Origin: PALSA-129 sp963842505
GTDB lineage: Bacteria > Acidobacteriota > Terriglobia > Bryobacterales > Bryobacteraceae
Direction: 5' to 3'
Assembly (NCBI GenBank): GCA_963842505.1
Contig: CAWJGZ010000001.1
Span: 1,922,001-1,986,000 of the forward strand
Length of the DNA stretch: 64,000 nt
In this document: one piece after another, positions 32,300 through 42,202 of the stretch
Layout of the letters: every line of letters starts with the position of its first letter
How positions within the stretch are numbered: position 1 is the first letter of the stretch
Program-made: the position numbers and the translations under genes
Notes under the pieces: generated by a model
The model's input: the letters and a program-made list of their open reading frames with translations, nothing else
Told to the model about the DNA's origin: nothing
The model's database searches: none

Positions 32300-35176
32300 C
32301 AGAAGCGAAACCTCGCACCGATCTGGATCTGGCGAGAGTTGAAGTCCGACGTGATCTGGCGGAAGTTTACGTTGGTAGGAGGCGCCAGCATAGTCGGTCC
32401 GTAAGTGGTGTTGATCGCGCCGCCGCATCCCGCCGCTGAACACGCGGGGTTGGTCGTATTCAGGAGATTCTCCGCTTCGCCTATGATTTCGAGCGACAGG
32501 CGTTCGCGGGAGAGCCGAAAACGACGGCTCAAGCGAAGATTTACTTCCTTGAATCCCGGTCCGCGGAAATTGTTCCGGGCGCCGTAGAGCGGGTAGTCGT
32601 TGTTCACGCCGTCCCCGTTCAGGTCGCTGCCGGCAACCGCAGTGAATGAAAAACCGGAGCCAAGCGTGATGTCTGGAGCGATTGTCCAGCCGTTGACGAT
32701 CTGGCTTGCAGTACCCGAAACCGCAAGGTGGGGTTCCCAGACACCTTGCATGACAAAGCGATTGCGTTGATCGCTTGACGAGAACGCCCGATCGTCATGA
32801 AGGTTGGTCGGATTGATCACGCTACTGCCGCTGTCGCCGACCGAATCGTTCTCATTGAAGGCCCATCCGAGAGTGTAGGAGCCAACAAATTGAAAATCGT
32901 GACTGAAGCGCTTCGACAAGGTGACAAATCCGCCGTAGTAAACGGAGTTCGCGATGGAGCTCAGTGCAAAGATCTGGTTGAAATTCGTATTGGGCCGATT
33001 GCTGCTGGAGAAGACCGGCCGGCCATCCGCGAGATATGACACGGGTGGCCCGAGATTTGTATCGATCAACACCGGTTGCCGATGACTGCCGTACCATTGC
33101 ACGCCAACGGTCACCGCCAGATTCTGGGCGAGTTGCTGCTCCACCTGGAGGTTGGCTTGTTCGGCGTACTGCGTCTTGAAATCGGGCGAGAAACCATAAA
33201 CGGAAGGCTTTACGGCATAACTTGAAACCGGTCCCGTGAAGGCGTTTGGATATTGCGGAGCGCCTGCGACATTACCGTTGATGACATAGCTTAGAACCTG
33301 CGCCCCGTTGGAGCGATCCACCAGCGAGAGAAGCCGCAGGTTGAGCGTGTCATAGAAGATACCGAATCCCCCGCGCACAACCGCTTTGGGGGCGACCTGC
33401 CAGGCGATGCCGAAGCGCGGCGCAAAATCGTGCGGGTCGTTAGAAAGGTCGCGCGAGATTGCGAGCGGAGCGCTTTGGTTCAACGTGGGATAAAGGCGAT
33501 ACTCCCATCGCAACCCGTACGAGAAGGTAAGGTTGTGCGTGACGTGATAGTGATCTTCGGCAAACAAGTTGATCGGCGTGGTGTGGGTTCTCCGCGAAGT
33601 TCGTTCCAAACTGCTCCTGCAATTGGGCGTAGTTGTTCCCGGGGACGCCATTGATCGTGTTCAGGTATTGGGCCAGACTGGAAAAGGTGTATTGCAGGAC
33701 CAGACGATCTAACGAGTCCACTTCGATCCTGTCGATATCGGTTCCGACCTTGATGTCGTGGTTGCCGAAGTGATACGAGAAGTTGTCGATGAAATTGAAC
33801 TGATCTTCGTTGTAGCCTTGCCCGGCGCTCGAGTTAGAATTCAGTTGCGCAACTCCGCTGATGACAATAATGGGATCGATCCCGGCGGTATAAGCCAGTT
33901 GGGAAAGCTGGCCACCGCTCACGGTGCCGACCTGCGGACGGTTGAAGATCCGTTGCAAATAGCCGAAACGCAGTTCGTTGACGGCGTGGGGGCTGAGAAT
34001 GCTGGTCCACTGGGCGGAGGCAGTCTGGTCGAAATCGTTAAAGTTATTACTCGCCGTCATTTCCAGCAGTCCTCCGGCCGTGTTGAAGTGGGAAGGCGTT
34101 TGATACTCGCTGTAACGGAAATAGAAGTTGTTTTTCGGGTCGCGCTGATAATCCACGCGGCCGAGATAGGACTGGAAGCGCTGCTTGAACGGGGCCGTCC
34201 CCAATTCAGACGCGAGCAAACCGAGAGCGGCCGCGTTCTGGGGCGTAATTGTGATCGGATATGCTCCATCTTCGGGCTCGTACTCGGCGCTGGCGAAATA
34301 GAAAAGCTTATCCTTCTTGATGGGCCCTCCGACGTTCCCCGAGAAGACCCCCCATTGTTGGAACGGCTTCGGAAAAGAAAGAGGCGGACGCGCAATCAAG
34401 CCGGGGCGGCGTTCGAGCACCAACACCTCGCCATGAGTGTCATTGGTGCCACCCTTGGAGGTCATGCTGATGATGCCGCCTATGGTTCTGCCATATTCTG
34501 CGTCCATATCGTTGGAGATCACTTTGACTTCGGCGACGTCTTCCGGAGAAAAGATACCAAGGCGTCCGGGCCCGCCGCGCTGGGAGTTATCGACGCCGTC
34601 CATGACATAGGCTTTGCGCTGCATGCCGCCGAAGGCGTAGGTCGGGTTACCGAATTCGTTATCGGGTGTGCCGTTGTAGCCCGCCCCATAAAGGCCCAGG
34701 TTAAAGGTATTACGAGAGGTGATCGGCAGGTCTTCGAGCGATCGTGCATTCATCGTCTCGCCCACGTTGAAGGTTTGAGTATCCAAAATACTGGCGTCGG
34801 CTTGGACGGTGACTGCCTCTTGGGCCGAGCCGACCTTGAGCGAAATGTTCACTTCACTCGCATTATCCAGCCGGACGGTGATGCCGGTTTGCTCGTATCT
34901 GTTGAAGCCCGGAGCCTTTACGATGATCTTGTAGGTTCCTATTGGCAGCAGGGGAACTTGATATTGGCCGCTATCGTCCGCTGTGGCGTTTCGTGCGAAT
35001 CCGGTCTCAACGCTGGTGACCTGAATCGCCGCGTTCGGAACCCGGCTTCCGGTGGGATCAGTAATCAATCCGCGTATTGTGCCGTTGACCTGACTGATTT
35101 GGGCGGTTCCTGTGGCAGCCACCCAAAAAAGGGCGAACACTAACTGAGCTACAGCTTTTCGTTGTGAGAACACCAT
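32299..35176 (-). pseudogene. TonB-dependent receptor (Oar type), frameshifted
   Basis: Two adjoining minus-strand frames together give a receptor of about 958 residues. The N-terminal part (35176-33440) has a signal peptide MVFSQRKAVAQLVFALFWVA, a carboxypeptidase-regulatory domain (INGTIRGLITDPTGSRVPNA-like) and plug (MTSKGGTNDTHGEVLV). The C-terminal part (up to 33651 to 32299) is the barrel (INLFAEDHYHVTHNLTFSYG .. QIGARFRF). The frame changes near 33590, where one base too many is present after FGTNFAE. Both halves are otherwise clean, so this is either a recent mutation or a sequencing error. Confidence 0.85.
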
Positions 35177-35367
35177 ATCAGCCTCGACGTAAAATCATTC
35201 TCCAACCCGTCCGGCCGGATCTTCCCTGCCGCACTGAGCGGCAAAGAGAGCCTGGCCGATATCACACCGCAGTCGCAACCGAAATCGCCTTCACATCTTT
35301 GCGGGATGATCCGACGCGTTCGAACAGTTTCGCTTTATTATCTATTTTATGTTTCGATTGCTTGTCT

Positions 35368-35396
35368 ATACTAATGTTTTTCTGTTGATTTGTCAA
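35368..35396 (-). promoter_or_regulatory. Promoter of the receptor-phosphodiesterase operon
   Basis: On the minus strand TTGACA (35396-35391), a 17-bp spacer, then TAGTAT (35373-35368). TTTCG boxes lie just downstream of the -10 (35354 and 35331), which could let the nearby DeoR-type protein act here. Confidence 0.55.
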
Positions 35397-35986
35397 GCCC
35401 GTTTTGACCCGTTTTGACCCGACCGGCTCGGACTCACGGGGCAAGGGCAGGTTCCAAGTGACGGTCACGGGGCGCACATGCCGGTCCGGAACGCGGCGGG
35501 GAGATGGAATCACGAATTTGCAAGGCGGCCGGCGGAATCGGCAGGTGGCGAATTTGCCCGGGGGCAGTCGGGGGGTGCGGATATACAAAATGCTCGGCGG
35601 AAAACGGATGCGGAGGCAAGGACTTGGCCGCCGTGGTGACGCGGCGTCGCGCCGGGAAGGACACGAACGGTCAAGCGCACATCGCTCGGGGCCGGACCGC
35701 ATTCTGCGTCACGCCCGTCTTGATCCCTGACACGCAGAGGCCGGCGGGAGGGAACGCCCAATAGGGCGGCGGTGAGCGGTGGAGGAGCAGAACCCGGATG
35801 GTTCCCCTTTCCACTCGCGGAACCAGTCGCCGCTTCAGGTCATCTTGGGATGTCCCGCCGCGGCCGGATCCGAAGACGTTGCGGCATAGCTTCGCTATCT
35901 CAGACCAACAGTTCCACGTAGCTGGAGAGAGACGGGAAAGGGCTAAAGGCTCTGAGTTGCGGTTCAGCGTTCTTCTTCTGTCTTGC

Positions 35987-36002
35987 CTTTCCTTTTCTTT
36001 GC
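35987..36002. promoter_or_regulatory. Putative operator upstream of deoR-type gene
   Basis: CTTTCCTTTTCTTTGC closely matches CTTTCGTTTTCTTTCG at 39643. A weak promoter (TTTTCT, 17 bp, TATAGA at about 36015-36020) overlaps it. Position suggests autoregulation. Confidence 0.45.
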
Positions 36003-36029
36003 CTGTGCAGAATCGTATAGAATGGGTGT

Positions 36030-36833
36030 GTGGAACAAGTAGCCGTAGAGCCCGGACGGCACCGATTGCTGGCCGAAGAGCGGCGGCAGAAGATTCAGGC
36101 GATCATCGAACAGAACGGTCGCATCACGGTGGAAGAGATCGTGGCGAAGTTCAAGGTGTCCGCGGTGACTGCCCGCGCCGACCTGGATGTCCTCTCTGAG
36201 CGTGGCGATCTGATCCGCTCGCACGGCGGCGCGGTTCGGCAGTTGAATCCCGTGGTCGACTACCCTCTGCGCTTTAAGGAGACCATCCATCACGCGGAGA
36301 AGGTGCGTATCGGACACGCGGCCGCCCAGTTGGTCAAACCCCACCAAACTATCATCTTAGATTCGGGGACTACCACTGCGCAGGTTGCCAGGCAACTCAA
36401 GTCGGCACGGATTCAGCCGCTGACCGTTATCACCAACGCCTTGAATATCGCCTATGAACTGGCAGAGAGCGAGAGCATCTCGCTGATCATGATTGGGGGG
36501 ATCCTTCGGCATGCTTCGAGTTCCTTCGTGGGTCCTCAGGCGGAGCGCATGCTGCAGGATTTGCACGCGGACCACCTTTTTTTGGCGGTGGACGGCCTGC
36601 ATCCCGACGAAGGGTTTTCCACACCGGACATCCTCGAAGCGCAATTGAACAACGTCATGATCCGTGTGGCGAACGAAGTCACGGTGGTAGCGGACGCCAG
36701 CAAGTTCAGCCGGCGTAGCTTGTCGCTCATCGGCAAGATCCAGTGCGCACAACGGATCATCACCGATAGTCGTGTCGACAACGAGACAGCGGAAAAATTC
36801 CGTGCCAAGGGTCTGGAAGTTGTCCTCGTCTGA
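36030..36833 (+). CDS. DeoR/GlpR (AgaR-like) transcriptional repressor
   Basis: The product has 267 residues from GTG. The DeoR helix-turn-helix lies at about 12-68 (LAEERRQKIQAIIEQNG, ITVEEIVAKFKVSAVTARAD, GDLIRSHGGAV). The DeoRC sugar-phosphate sensor follows, with IILDSGTTTAQVA and ITNALNIAYELAE as effector-site motifs, and ANEVTVVADASKFSRRSL near the end. Such repressors leave DNA on binding a phosphosugar. Neighbouring isomerase, kinase and antiporter genes, and shared TTTCG-type sites at their promoters, point to local control. Confidence 0.92.
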   Translation: MEQVAVEPGRHRLLAEERRQKIQAIIEQNGRITVEEIVAKFKVSAVTARADLDVLSERGDLIRSHGGAVRQLNPVVDYPLRFKETIHHAEKVRIGHAAAQLVKPHQTIILDSGTTTAQVARQLKSARIQPLTVITNALNIAYELAESESISLIMIGGILRHASSSFVGPQAERMLQDLHADHLFLAVDGLHPDEGFSTPDILEAQLNNVMIRVANEVTVVADASKFSRRSLSLIGKIQCAQRIITDSRVDNETAEKFRAKGLEVVLV

Positions 36834-37018
36834 CGCGGCGATGTCCCGTCGCCAATTCAGTAGGCTGAGTGTTCCAAAGGCCCCCGGCGCATGAAACGTG
36901 TCTCGCCCGGCAGGTTGCCAGACTGATAGCCATACCTGGTGATCGAACCGCACCCGCCACCCGGCCGCGAATCCGCGCTGGAGCTACACAAACGCGCATG
37001 GTGTTGGCTCTGCGGTTT

Positions 37019-38413
37019 TCATGCGACCCTCCCTTTGGAGGTTACCGTTGTATCCGCCGCCGGGCGATGCCGGGGACCGGCGGCGCCGGGTTTTAGTCTC
37101 CACGTCAGAGAGAGCAGCAGGATGCCAAGAAAAGCGGAAGCCAGGATGCCATACAATGCGGCGTTCCATCCGTAACGCTCTGCCAGGGTGCCAATGGCCT
37201 TGCCTTCGACCGTGCGGCCCAGATAGCCGAAGAGGCCGATGAACCCCGCCGTGGTCCCCACCGCTTTCTTGGAACTGAAGTCGAAGCCCATCACCGGCAG
37301 AAGGAATACCGGGGGATAAACAAAGAACCCAATGAACCCGAAAAGCGTCAGGTCCAGCCACAGCATTCCGGCCGGTGTATAGAGAATGGCGATGAATGCC
37401 AGGAAAACGGGAACCATGCAGAGCAGGCAGATCATACCGCGTCGCCCGCCGGCTTTGTCGGACAACCAACCCATCAGGACGGTGCTGACCATTCCGCCCA
37501 GTTCATAAATTGCAGTGCTGAATCCGCCCTGTTTAAGGCTGGCGTGCTTGACCTCTTTGAGATACGTCGGGCCCCAGTCGAGCATGCTATAGCGAGTGAG
37601 GTAGACAAAGAAACTGGCCGCGGCGAACAGCCATATATACCGGTTCTTCAGGACGTAGTTGACCAGCAGATCGCGGGTGCCCAGTTCCGTTTCGCGGTCG
37701 CGCGTCCCTTGCGCGGGATAGTCGTTGTGGTACTCCTCGATGGGCGGGAGGCCCACGGATTGCGGCGTGTCGCGGAGCCTCGCTACAAGGTAAACTGCGC
37801 ACGACACCGCCAGCACGCCGGGCACATAGAAGGCGGACCTCCATCCCCACCAGGCGGTGCAGTACGCGGCGATGATCCCGGTCAAGCCGCCCCCGACATT
37901 GACGGCGAGGCCCCAGAATGCGAAGATGGTCCCCCGCTCGCGCACGCTGTACCAGTGCCCCAGGGACCGGCCGCAGGGCGGCCACCCCATGCCCTGTGCC
38001 AAGCCGTTCAGGGTCCAAAGCGCCAGGTGCACGGGATAGCTGCTGACGGCTCCGAAGACGAAATTGCACAACGCCGTGATCAACAGGCCGGCCGGCATGA
38101 AATAGCGCGGGTTGCTGCGGTCGCTCAAGGCGCCCATGAGGAACTTGCCGATCCCATAAGCGATGGCGGTGAGCGCCAGCAGGTCGCCAATCTGGCCCTT
38201 GGAATAGTGCAGAGCCTGCCCCATCTCCTTCGAGACCACCGGCAGGTTATTGCGGACTAGGTAGAAAGTGGTGTAGCCGATGAAGGTGGATTCGAGAATT
38301 CGCCAGCGGAATTTGGGATACAGCTTGCGGACCTGGTCGTCAGGGATCTTGGGAATGTGCGCTGCCGGCCGGAACAGGCTACCAATCCGCGCCGGCTTCG
38401 TGAGGGCAGGCAT
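37019..38413 (-). CDS. MFS transporter, organophosphate:phosphate antiporter (GlpT/UhpT) type
   Basis: The product has 464 residues with 12 predicted helices. It carries family features of OPA antiporters: KLYPKFRWRILESTFIGYTT, FYLVRNNLPVVSKEMG in helix 1 and after, LSDRSNPRYFMPAGLL in loop 2-3, and NGLAQGMGWPPCGRSLGHW in helix 4. Two conserved arginines (R in YLVRNN and R in PCGRS) would bind phosphate. It likely imports a phosphorylated sugar or glycerol-like compound. It ends convergently with the deoR-type gene and begins 6 bases after the amidohydrolase. Confidence 0.9.
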   Translation of the reverse strand: MPALTKPARIGSLFRPAAHIPKIPDDQVRKLYPKFRWRILESTFIGYTTFYLVRNNLPVVSKEMGQALHYSKGQIGDLLALTAIAYGIGKFLMGALSDRSNPRYFMPAGLLITALCNFVFGAVSSYPVHLALWTLNGLAQGMGWPPCGRSLGHWYSVRERGTIFAFWGLAVNVGGGLTGIIAAYCTAWWGWRSAFYVPGVLAVSCAVYLVARLRDTPQSVGLPPIEEYHNDYPAQGTRDRETELGTRDLLVNYVLKNRYIWLFAAASFFVYLTRYSMLDWGPTYLKEVKHASLKQGGFSTAIYELGGMVSTVLMGWLSDKAGGRRGMICLLCMVPVFLAFIAILYTPAGMLWLDLTLFGFIGFFVYPPVFLLPVMGFDFSSKKAVGTTAGFIGLFGYLGRTVEGKAIGTLAERYGWNAALYGILASAFLGILLLSLTWRLKPGAAGPRHRPAADTTVTSKGRVA

Positions 38414-38418
38414 TCCAA

Positions 38419-39609
38419 TTATGCCTCACGAAGCGACATGAGACGCGCAGAATTCTCCCAATATACTTTGCGCAGGATCTGTTCCGGCAGTCCGAGACCG
38501 TAGATCCGCCAACGGCCCTGTGGCGGGATGGGCGCCGGGGCATAGTCGAAATACTCGTCCTCGGTTTCGAGAAACCGGTAATAGATCTCGTAAAGCAGGT
38601 CGCCGAAGGTCTGTTGCGGCATGCTGGTGCCGGAGATGGCGTCGGTGCCGAACACGATCCGGTCCTGATACCGGTCGAAAAACTTGCGGGACATCCGCGG
38701 CTGGCGGCCTAACTCGCCGATGCGGGCGGCTATGTCGACACTCATGTTGGGATGGCTGTCCAGGCATTCCGAGACGTAGGGCAGGTCCTCGGCATCGGCG
38801 ACGTGGAGGCACACAAACTGGGTGTGCGGATGGCGCCGCATGACCCTGCGGCGGGCCTCCTGGAGCTCGCGATCGCTGGGGAAATCTTTTCCATAAAAGG
38901 ACCAATCGGGATGGGCGTGCAACTCCTCCCACCGCTCATTGAAGCGGTCGATGGGAAGAAAGAAGGCCTCCGGATCGGAGATGTGGATGGCCACCGGCAT
39001 CTGATTAGCGCCAGCCGCCTCCCACATCGGGTCGAAGCGGGGGTCGTCGATGCGAACGAGTTGCTTGGAGTCCTTCTCGCGCAAGTAAAGGCCGAGGGTC
39101 TTTAGAACCTTCAGTCCCTTGGCGCCGGCTTTATGGGCATCTTCGATCAGATCGGCCTGAAGTTTGGGGTAGTCCGGGTCGGAAGCTCTGGTATATGCCG
39201 GTTCGGTGAACACCACAAACCGGCCGGGATGCGCCTCGGAGAGCTGGCGGACGGCTTCCTTCAGCGCATCGCCATAACTGCCCGTGAGGTTGACCATGGT
39301 GCGAATGTTCTTGCGGTCCATCACGGCCAGGCACTTGACCGGGTCCATCTCGATCCGGATTTTGCCCTCGGCGCCGCCGAAGGCAATGTGCGTATGGAAG
39401 TCGATCACCGGAAAGCGGGAACGCGGGACGTGGGTTTCCGGAACGTGCAGCATGCTCTTAGGCACATACTGTTCGAGCGGAAGCCCTGCGCCCGCCGCCG
39501 GTGGCTGCGCATCGCGGGTGCTTTGCCGTAAGGTCTGTTGACTCTGAGCCTGGGCGCGCCCCGCCGCGAGGGTCATAGCGCTGAAAGTCATCCATTGTCT
39601 GCGGTTCAT
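38419..39609 (-). CDS. Exported amidohydrolase-family protein
   Basis: The product has 396 residues. The N-terminus (MNRRQWMTFSAMTLAAGRAQA) looks like a Sec or short Tat-like signal. The amidohydrolase_2 TIM barrel shows PVIDFHTHIAFGG (metal HxH), PVAIHISDPEAFF, THFVCLHV-like TQFVCLHVADAED, and FGTDAISGTS with the catalytic Asp. Relatives include decarboxylases and lactonases. It is the first gene of the pair with the antiporter and has a strong promoter plus operator upstream. The substrate is presumably the compound whose uptake this regulon serves. Confidence 0.87.
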   Translation of the reverse strand: MNRRQWMTFSAMTLAAGRAQAQSQQTLRQSTRDAQPPAAGAGLPLEQYVPKSMLHVPETHVPRSRFPVIDFHTHIAFGGAEGKIRIEMDPVKCLAVMDRKNIRTMVNLTGSYGDALKEAVRQLSEAHPGRFVVFTEPAYTRASDPDYPKLQADLIEDAHKAGAKGLKVLKTLGLYLREKDSKQLVRIDDPRFDPMWEAAGANQMPVAIHISDPEAFFLPIDRFNERWEELHAHPDWSFYGKDFPSDRELQEARRRVMRRHPHTQFVCLHVADAEDLPYVSECLDSHPNMSVDIAARIGELGRQPRMSRKFFDRYQDRIVFGTDAISGTSMPQQTFGDLLYEIYYRFLETEDEYFDYAPAPIPPQGRWRIYGLGLPEQILRKVYWENSARLMSLREA

Positions 39610-39642
39610 GGTTATCTCCCAATCGAAAGTCCGACTGACACT

Positions 39643-39659
39643 CTTTCGTTTTCTTTCGC
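39643..39659. promoter_or_regulatory. Putative DeoR/AgaR-type operator at amidohydrolase promoter
   Basis: CTTTCGTTTTCTTTCGC has two TTTCG boxes with 10-bp phasing. It sits just downstream of the -10 box (39668), where a bound repressor would block initiation. E. coli AgaR sites are similarly built from repeated TTTCRTTT elements (family knowledge). Confidence 0.55.
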
Positions 39660-39667
39660 GGAAAGTC

Positions 39668-39697
39668 AGTATACTACCGGTTTCCCTTCGATGTCAA
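39668..39697 (-). promoter_or_regulatory. Promoter of amidohydrolase-antiporter operon
   Basis: On the minus strand TTGACA (39697-39692), an 18-bp spacer and TATACT (39673-39668), a near-consensus sigma-70-type promoter about 60 bases from the ATG at 39609. Confidence 0.65.
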
Positions 39698-39958
39698 TTT
39701 TGTTATGCTCGATCGCTTATTTATCATGTTGTTTTAAGTGGCAGGAACCTTCGTTTTGAATCTTTTCCTTGACTATGGCCTGTTAGGGGTTCTATGATCG
39801 AAGCGGATCGTAGATCGTTTTCTGAGCGGCCCGGCCGCTTTCGCAGCGGCACGCGCCTGCCGGAGCCGCTGTAGACCAAGATGGCGTCCGGCGGTCGGCA
39901 TGAGCCGCGCAGCCTATCGGTATTGCGTAGAGCGGAAGACGGTGATCGTGTACAACCT

Positions 39959-40831
39959 ATGCCCAAAGCTGTGAACGACCGCAAGTGGTTGGCCTATGCC
40001 ATATTTACGACCGCCCTATGGGGCGTTTGGGGCGCCTTCATCGAGGTGCCCGAGAAGGCCGGCTTTCCGGCCACCCTGGGATACGCCGTTTGGGCGCTGA
40101 CCACAATTCCCTGCGCGCTGATCGGCCTGCGCATTGCCGGCTGGAGATTGGAGCGCGGCCGGCGTTCCATCCTCCTCGGCTGCGGCGTGGGCTTCCTGGG
40201 AGCGGGCGGGCAACTCATTCTGTTCGAAGCGCTCCGGCTGGGCCCGGCGTACCTGGTGTTCCCGGTGATTTCACTCTATCCGATGCTGACCGTACTCCTG
40301 TCGGTGCTCCTGCTGCGGGAGCGCGGCTCGCGCCGAACCTGGGCCGGAATTATCCTGGCGGCGCCAGCGCTGGTTCTGCTTTCCTACCAGCCGCCCTCCT
40401 CGACGGGTTCAGGAGGAGCGCACTGGCTAATCCTCTGTCTGCTGGTATTCGCGATGTGGGGGATTCAGGCCTACCTGATGAAGTTCGCGAACCAGACTAT
40501 GCGGGCCGAGAGCATCTTTTTTTATATGTCGGCTACGGGGCTGCTGTTGATCCCGATTGCGCTGGCGATGACCGCATTCTCGGCTGAGATCAACTGGGGC
40601 TGGACGGGGGCGTGGTCCGCGGCCGGAATCCAGATGCTGAACTCCATCGGCGCGCTGTGCCTGGTGTACGCCATGCGCTACGGGAAAGCGATCATTGTGG
40701 CTCCCATGACCGCCATGGCGCCGGTCTTGACGATCCTGATCTCGCTGGTGATGTACCACACCGTGCCGGGAACGGTTCTGGTGACTGGGATGGCGTTGGC
40801 GTCGATCTCGATTTATCTGATGGCGGAGTGA
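39959..40831 (+). CDS. EamA/DMT-family transporter
   Basis: The product has 290 residues from the ATG at 39959 (the frame extends to 39881, but that segment is basic and lacks a ribosome site). Ten hydrophobic helices in two EamA halves are visible: WLAYAIFTTALWGVWGAF .. LTVLLSVLLLRERGSRRTWA in the first and WLILCLLVFAMWGIQAYLMK .. APVLTILISLVMYHTVPG in the second. It exports or imports small metabolites such as sugars or amino acids. It is divergent from the amidohydrolase operon and probably shares its control region. Confidence 0.85.
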   Translation: MPKAVNDRKWLAYAIFTTALWGVWGAFIEVPEKAGFPATLGYAVWALTTIPCALIGLRIAGWRLERGRRSILLGCGVGFLGAGGQLILFEALRLGPAYLVFPVISLYPMLTVLLSVLLLRERGSRRTWAGIILAAPALVLLSYQPPSSTGSGGAHWLILCLLVFAMWGIQAYLMKFANQTMRAESIFFYMSATGLLLIPIALAMTAFSAEINWGWTGAWSAAGIQMLNSIGALCLVYAMRYGKAIIVAPMTAMAPVLTILISLVMYHTVPGTVLVTGMALASISIYLMAE

Positions 40832-40880
40832 ACCCGGCGGAATCTACACGGCACAAATGCCGGGAGGCATCGCCGTTCGC

Positions 40881-41348
40881 CTATGATTCTCCGTTGGTGC
40901 GCCCTTCTCCCAGCACCTGGACCAATACCGTTCGCGCCAGCGGACCATCATACTCCACGAAGTACGCCTTCTGCCGGGTCCCACGCACCAACTTGCCATT
41001 CTCCACCGGGAAAAAACAGTTTACCCCACCCAGGATGCTCTTCAGATGGTCGCCCGCGTTGAAACCGAGCCGGCCATCGAAATCCAGGTAACGGTTGTGC
41101 CAATAGCCGTAGGTCCCTTCAGGCGGCTGTTTCGGGGCCAGTCGTTCCAAGTGGGCCAGCACATCCCTCTCCAGGCATTCGATTCCTTCGGTGACCAGCA
41201 AACCGGCGGAAGTATGGGTGCTCATGGCCCAGGCGATCCCGTTACACACGCCACTCTCGGTTACCGCGCGTTCGATCTGCTCGGTGATATCGATCATCTC
41301 CAGGTCCTGGCGCGATTGCACCTCGATGCGGATCAGCTTCACAATCAT
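40881..41348 (-). CDS. YjbQ/UPF0047 family protein
   Basis: The product has 155 residues from MIVKLIRIEVQSRQDLEMI. It matches the YjbQ fold: STHTSAGLLVTEG (conserved HTSAG), FNAGDHLKSILGG (the NAD-H...LG metal site) and RQKAYFVEYDGPLARTVLVQ (the E.DGP.R motif). Members have thiamine-phosphate-synthase activity in vitro and unclear physiological roles. It is last in an overlapping operon (ATGA with the amidohydrolase), so here it probably serves the sugar pathway and not thiamine synthesis. Confidence 0.9.
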   Translation of the reverse strand: MIVKLIRIEVQSRQDLEMIDITEQIERAVTESGVCNGIAWAMSTHTSAGLLVTEGIECLERDVLAHLERLAPKQPPEGTYGYWHNRYLDFDGRLGFNAGDHLKSILGGVNCFFPVENGKLVRGTRQKAYFVEYDGPLARTVLVQVLGEGRTNGES

Positions 41349-42202
41349 CGGCTCGCCTCCAGCAACCGATCGGCATTGTAACGGAAGATCAGGTTCAGGC
41401 ATTCCTCGGAAAAACCCAGCGAGTCGATGGCCGCCGCCATGTTCTTGATCTCCACCCGCGGATAGTTGGATCCAAACACGAGTTGCTTTCGCAGGCTTCG
41501 TTCAAATACCGTCAGCGGCACCTGGTGCGTCATGGCGAACCGCAGGAAATCCCGCGGATTGTCGAAGTAGAGCGCCGAGGTGTCCAGATACACGTTCGGA
41601 TATTTCAAGGCGAGCGCCACGGCGTCCACCACCCAGGGCCAAGCCAGGTGGGCCAGGACGATGCGCAGCTTCGGAAAGTCCGCCGCCACGTTCTCAAACC
41701 GCAAGGGGTGGCCATACTGCAGCCGGCTTCCAGGCTCCCAGCTCATGCCTGCGTGGAAGAGAATCGGTACCCCGAGGTCCCGCGCCGTTTCATAGATCGG
41801 GTATGCCAATCGATCGTCCGGGAAGAACCGCTGCATCGGCGGATTCAGCTTCAGCCCCCGCAAACCGAGCCTTTGGACCGCGCCCTTCAGCCGCTCCGGT
41901 GCGTCCTCGCGATGAGGATCGACGCTGGCGAACCCGATGAAGCGCGCCGACATGCCGCAAAGCTCGGCGACCTGCTCATTGGTCCAGACCACCGCGCCCG
42001 CAGCCACCGGCGCGTCCATTGGAAGCACCACGGCCTTCTCAAGCCCCGCCAGGTTCAGTTCCAGGTGGAAGGTTTCGAGAGGCTGGAAGTTATTGCCAAT
42101 ATAGTACGTCTCGCGCGCGGCCTTGGCCAGTTCCGGATGCCGCTCCACCATTTCCCGAACCAGCAGCGGATGGGTATGAAAGTCAATTCCCGGCGTGCGC
42201 AT
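41345..42202 (-). CDS. Amidohydrolase_2 family metal-dependent hydrolase
   Basis: The product has 285 residues from MRTPGIDFHTHPLLV; a longer frame to 42274 lies inside the kinase gene. TIM-barrel motifs: GIDFHTH (HxH), LRGLKLNPPMQRFFPDD (lysine-containing strand), PILFHAGMSWEPGS, IVLAHLAWPW and FGSNYPRV near the C-terminus. It is cytoplasmic (no signal peptide). It overlaps the PfkB gene by 20 bases and the YjbQ gene by 4, so it is part of a tightly coupled pathway acting on a lactone or ring intermediate (inference). Confidence 0.85.
   Translation of the reverse strand: MRTPGIDFHTHPLLVREMVERHPELAKAARETYYIGNNFQPLETFHLELNLAGLEKAVVLPMDAPVAAGAVVWTNEQVAELCGMSARFIGFASVDPHREDAPERLKGAVQRLGLRGLKLNPPMQRFFPDDRLAYPIYETARDLGVPILFHAGMSWEPGSRLQYGHPLRFENVAADFPKLRIVLAHLAWPWVVDAVALALKYPNVYLDTSALYFDNPRDFLRFAMTHQVPLTVFERSLRKQLVFGSNYPRVEIKNMAAAIDSLGFSEECLNLIFRYNADRLLEASR

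Larger units (their letters stand above)
35177..36029. other. Long intergenic region upstream of receptor and deoR-type gene
   Basis: It contains the receptor promoter (35368-35396), an AT-rich tract with two TTTCG boxes (about 35331 and 35354) that resemble the operator motif described below, and a direct repeat CCGTTTTGAC (35399-35418). Between about 35430 and 35980 I see no convincing gene or repeat; open frames there have no recognisable domain. Confidence 0.45.
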
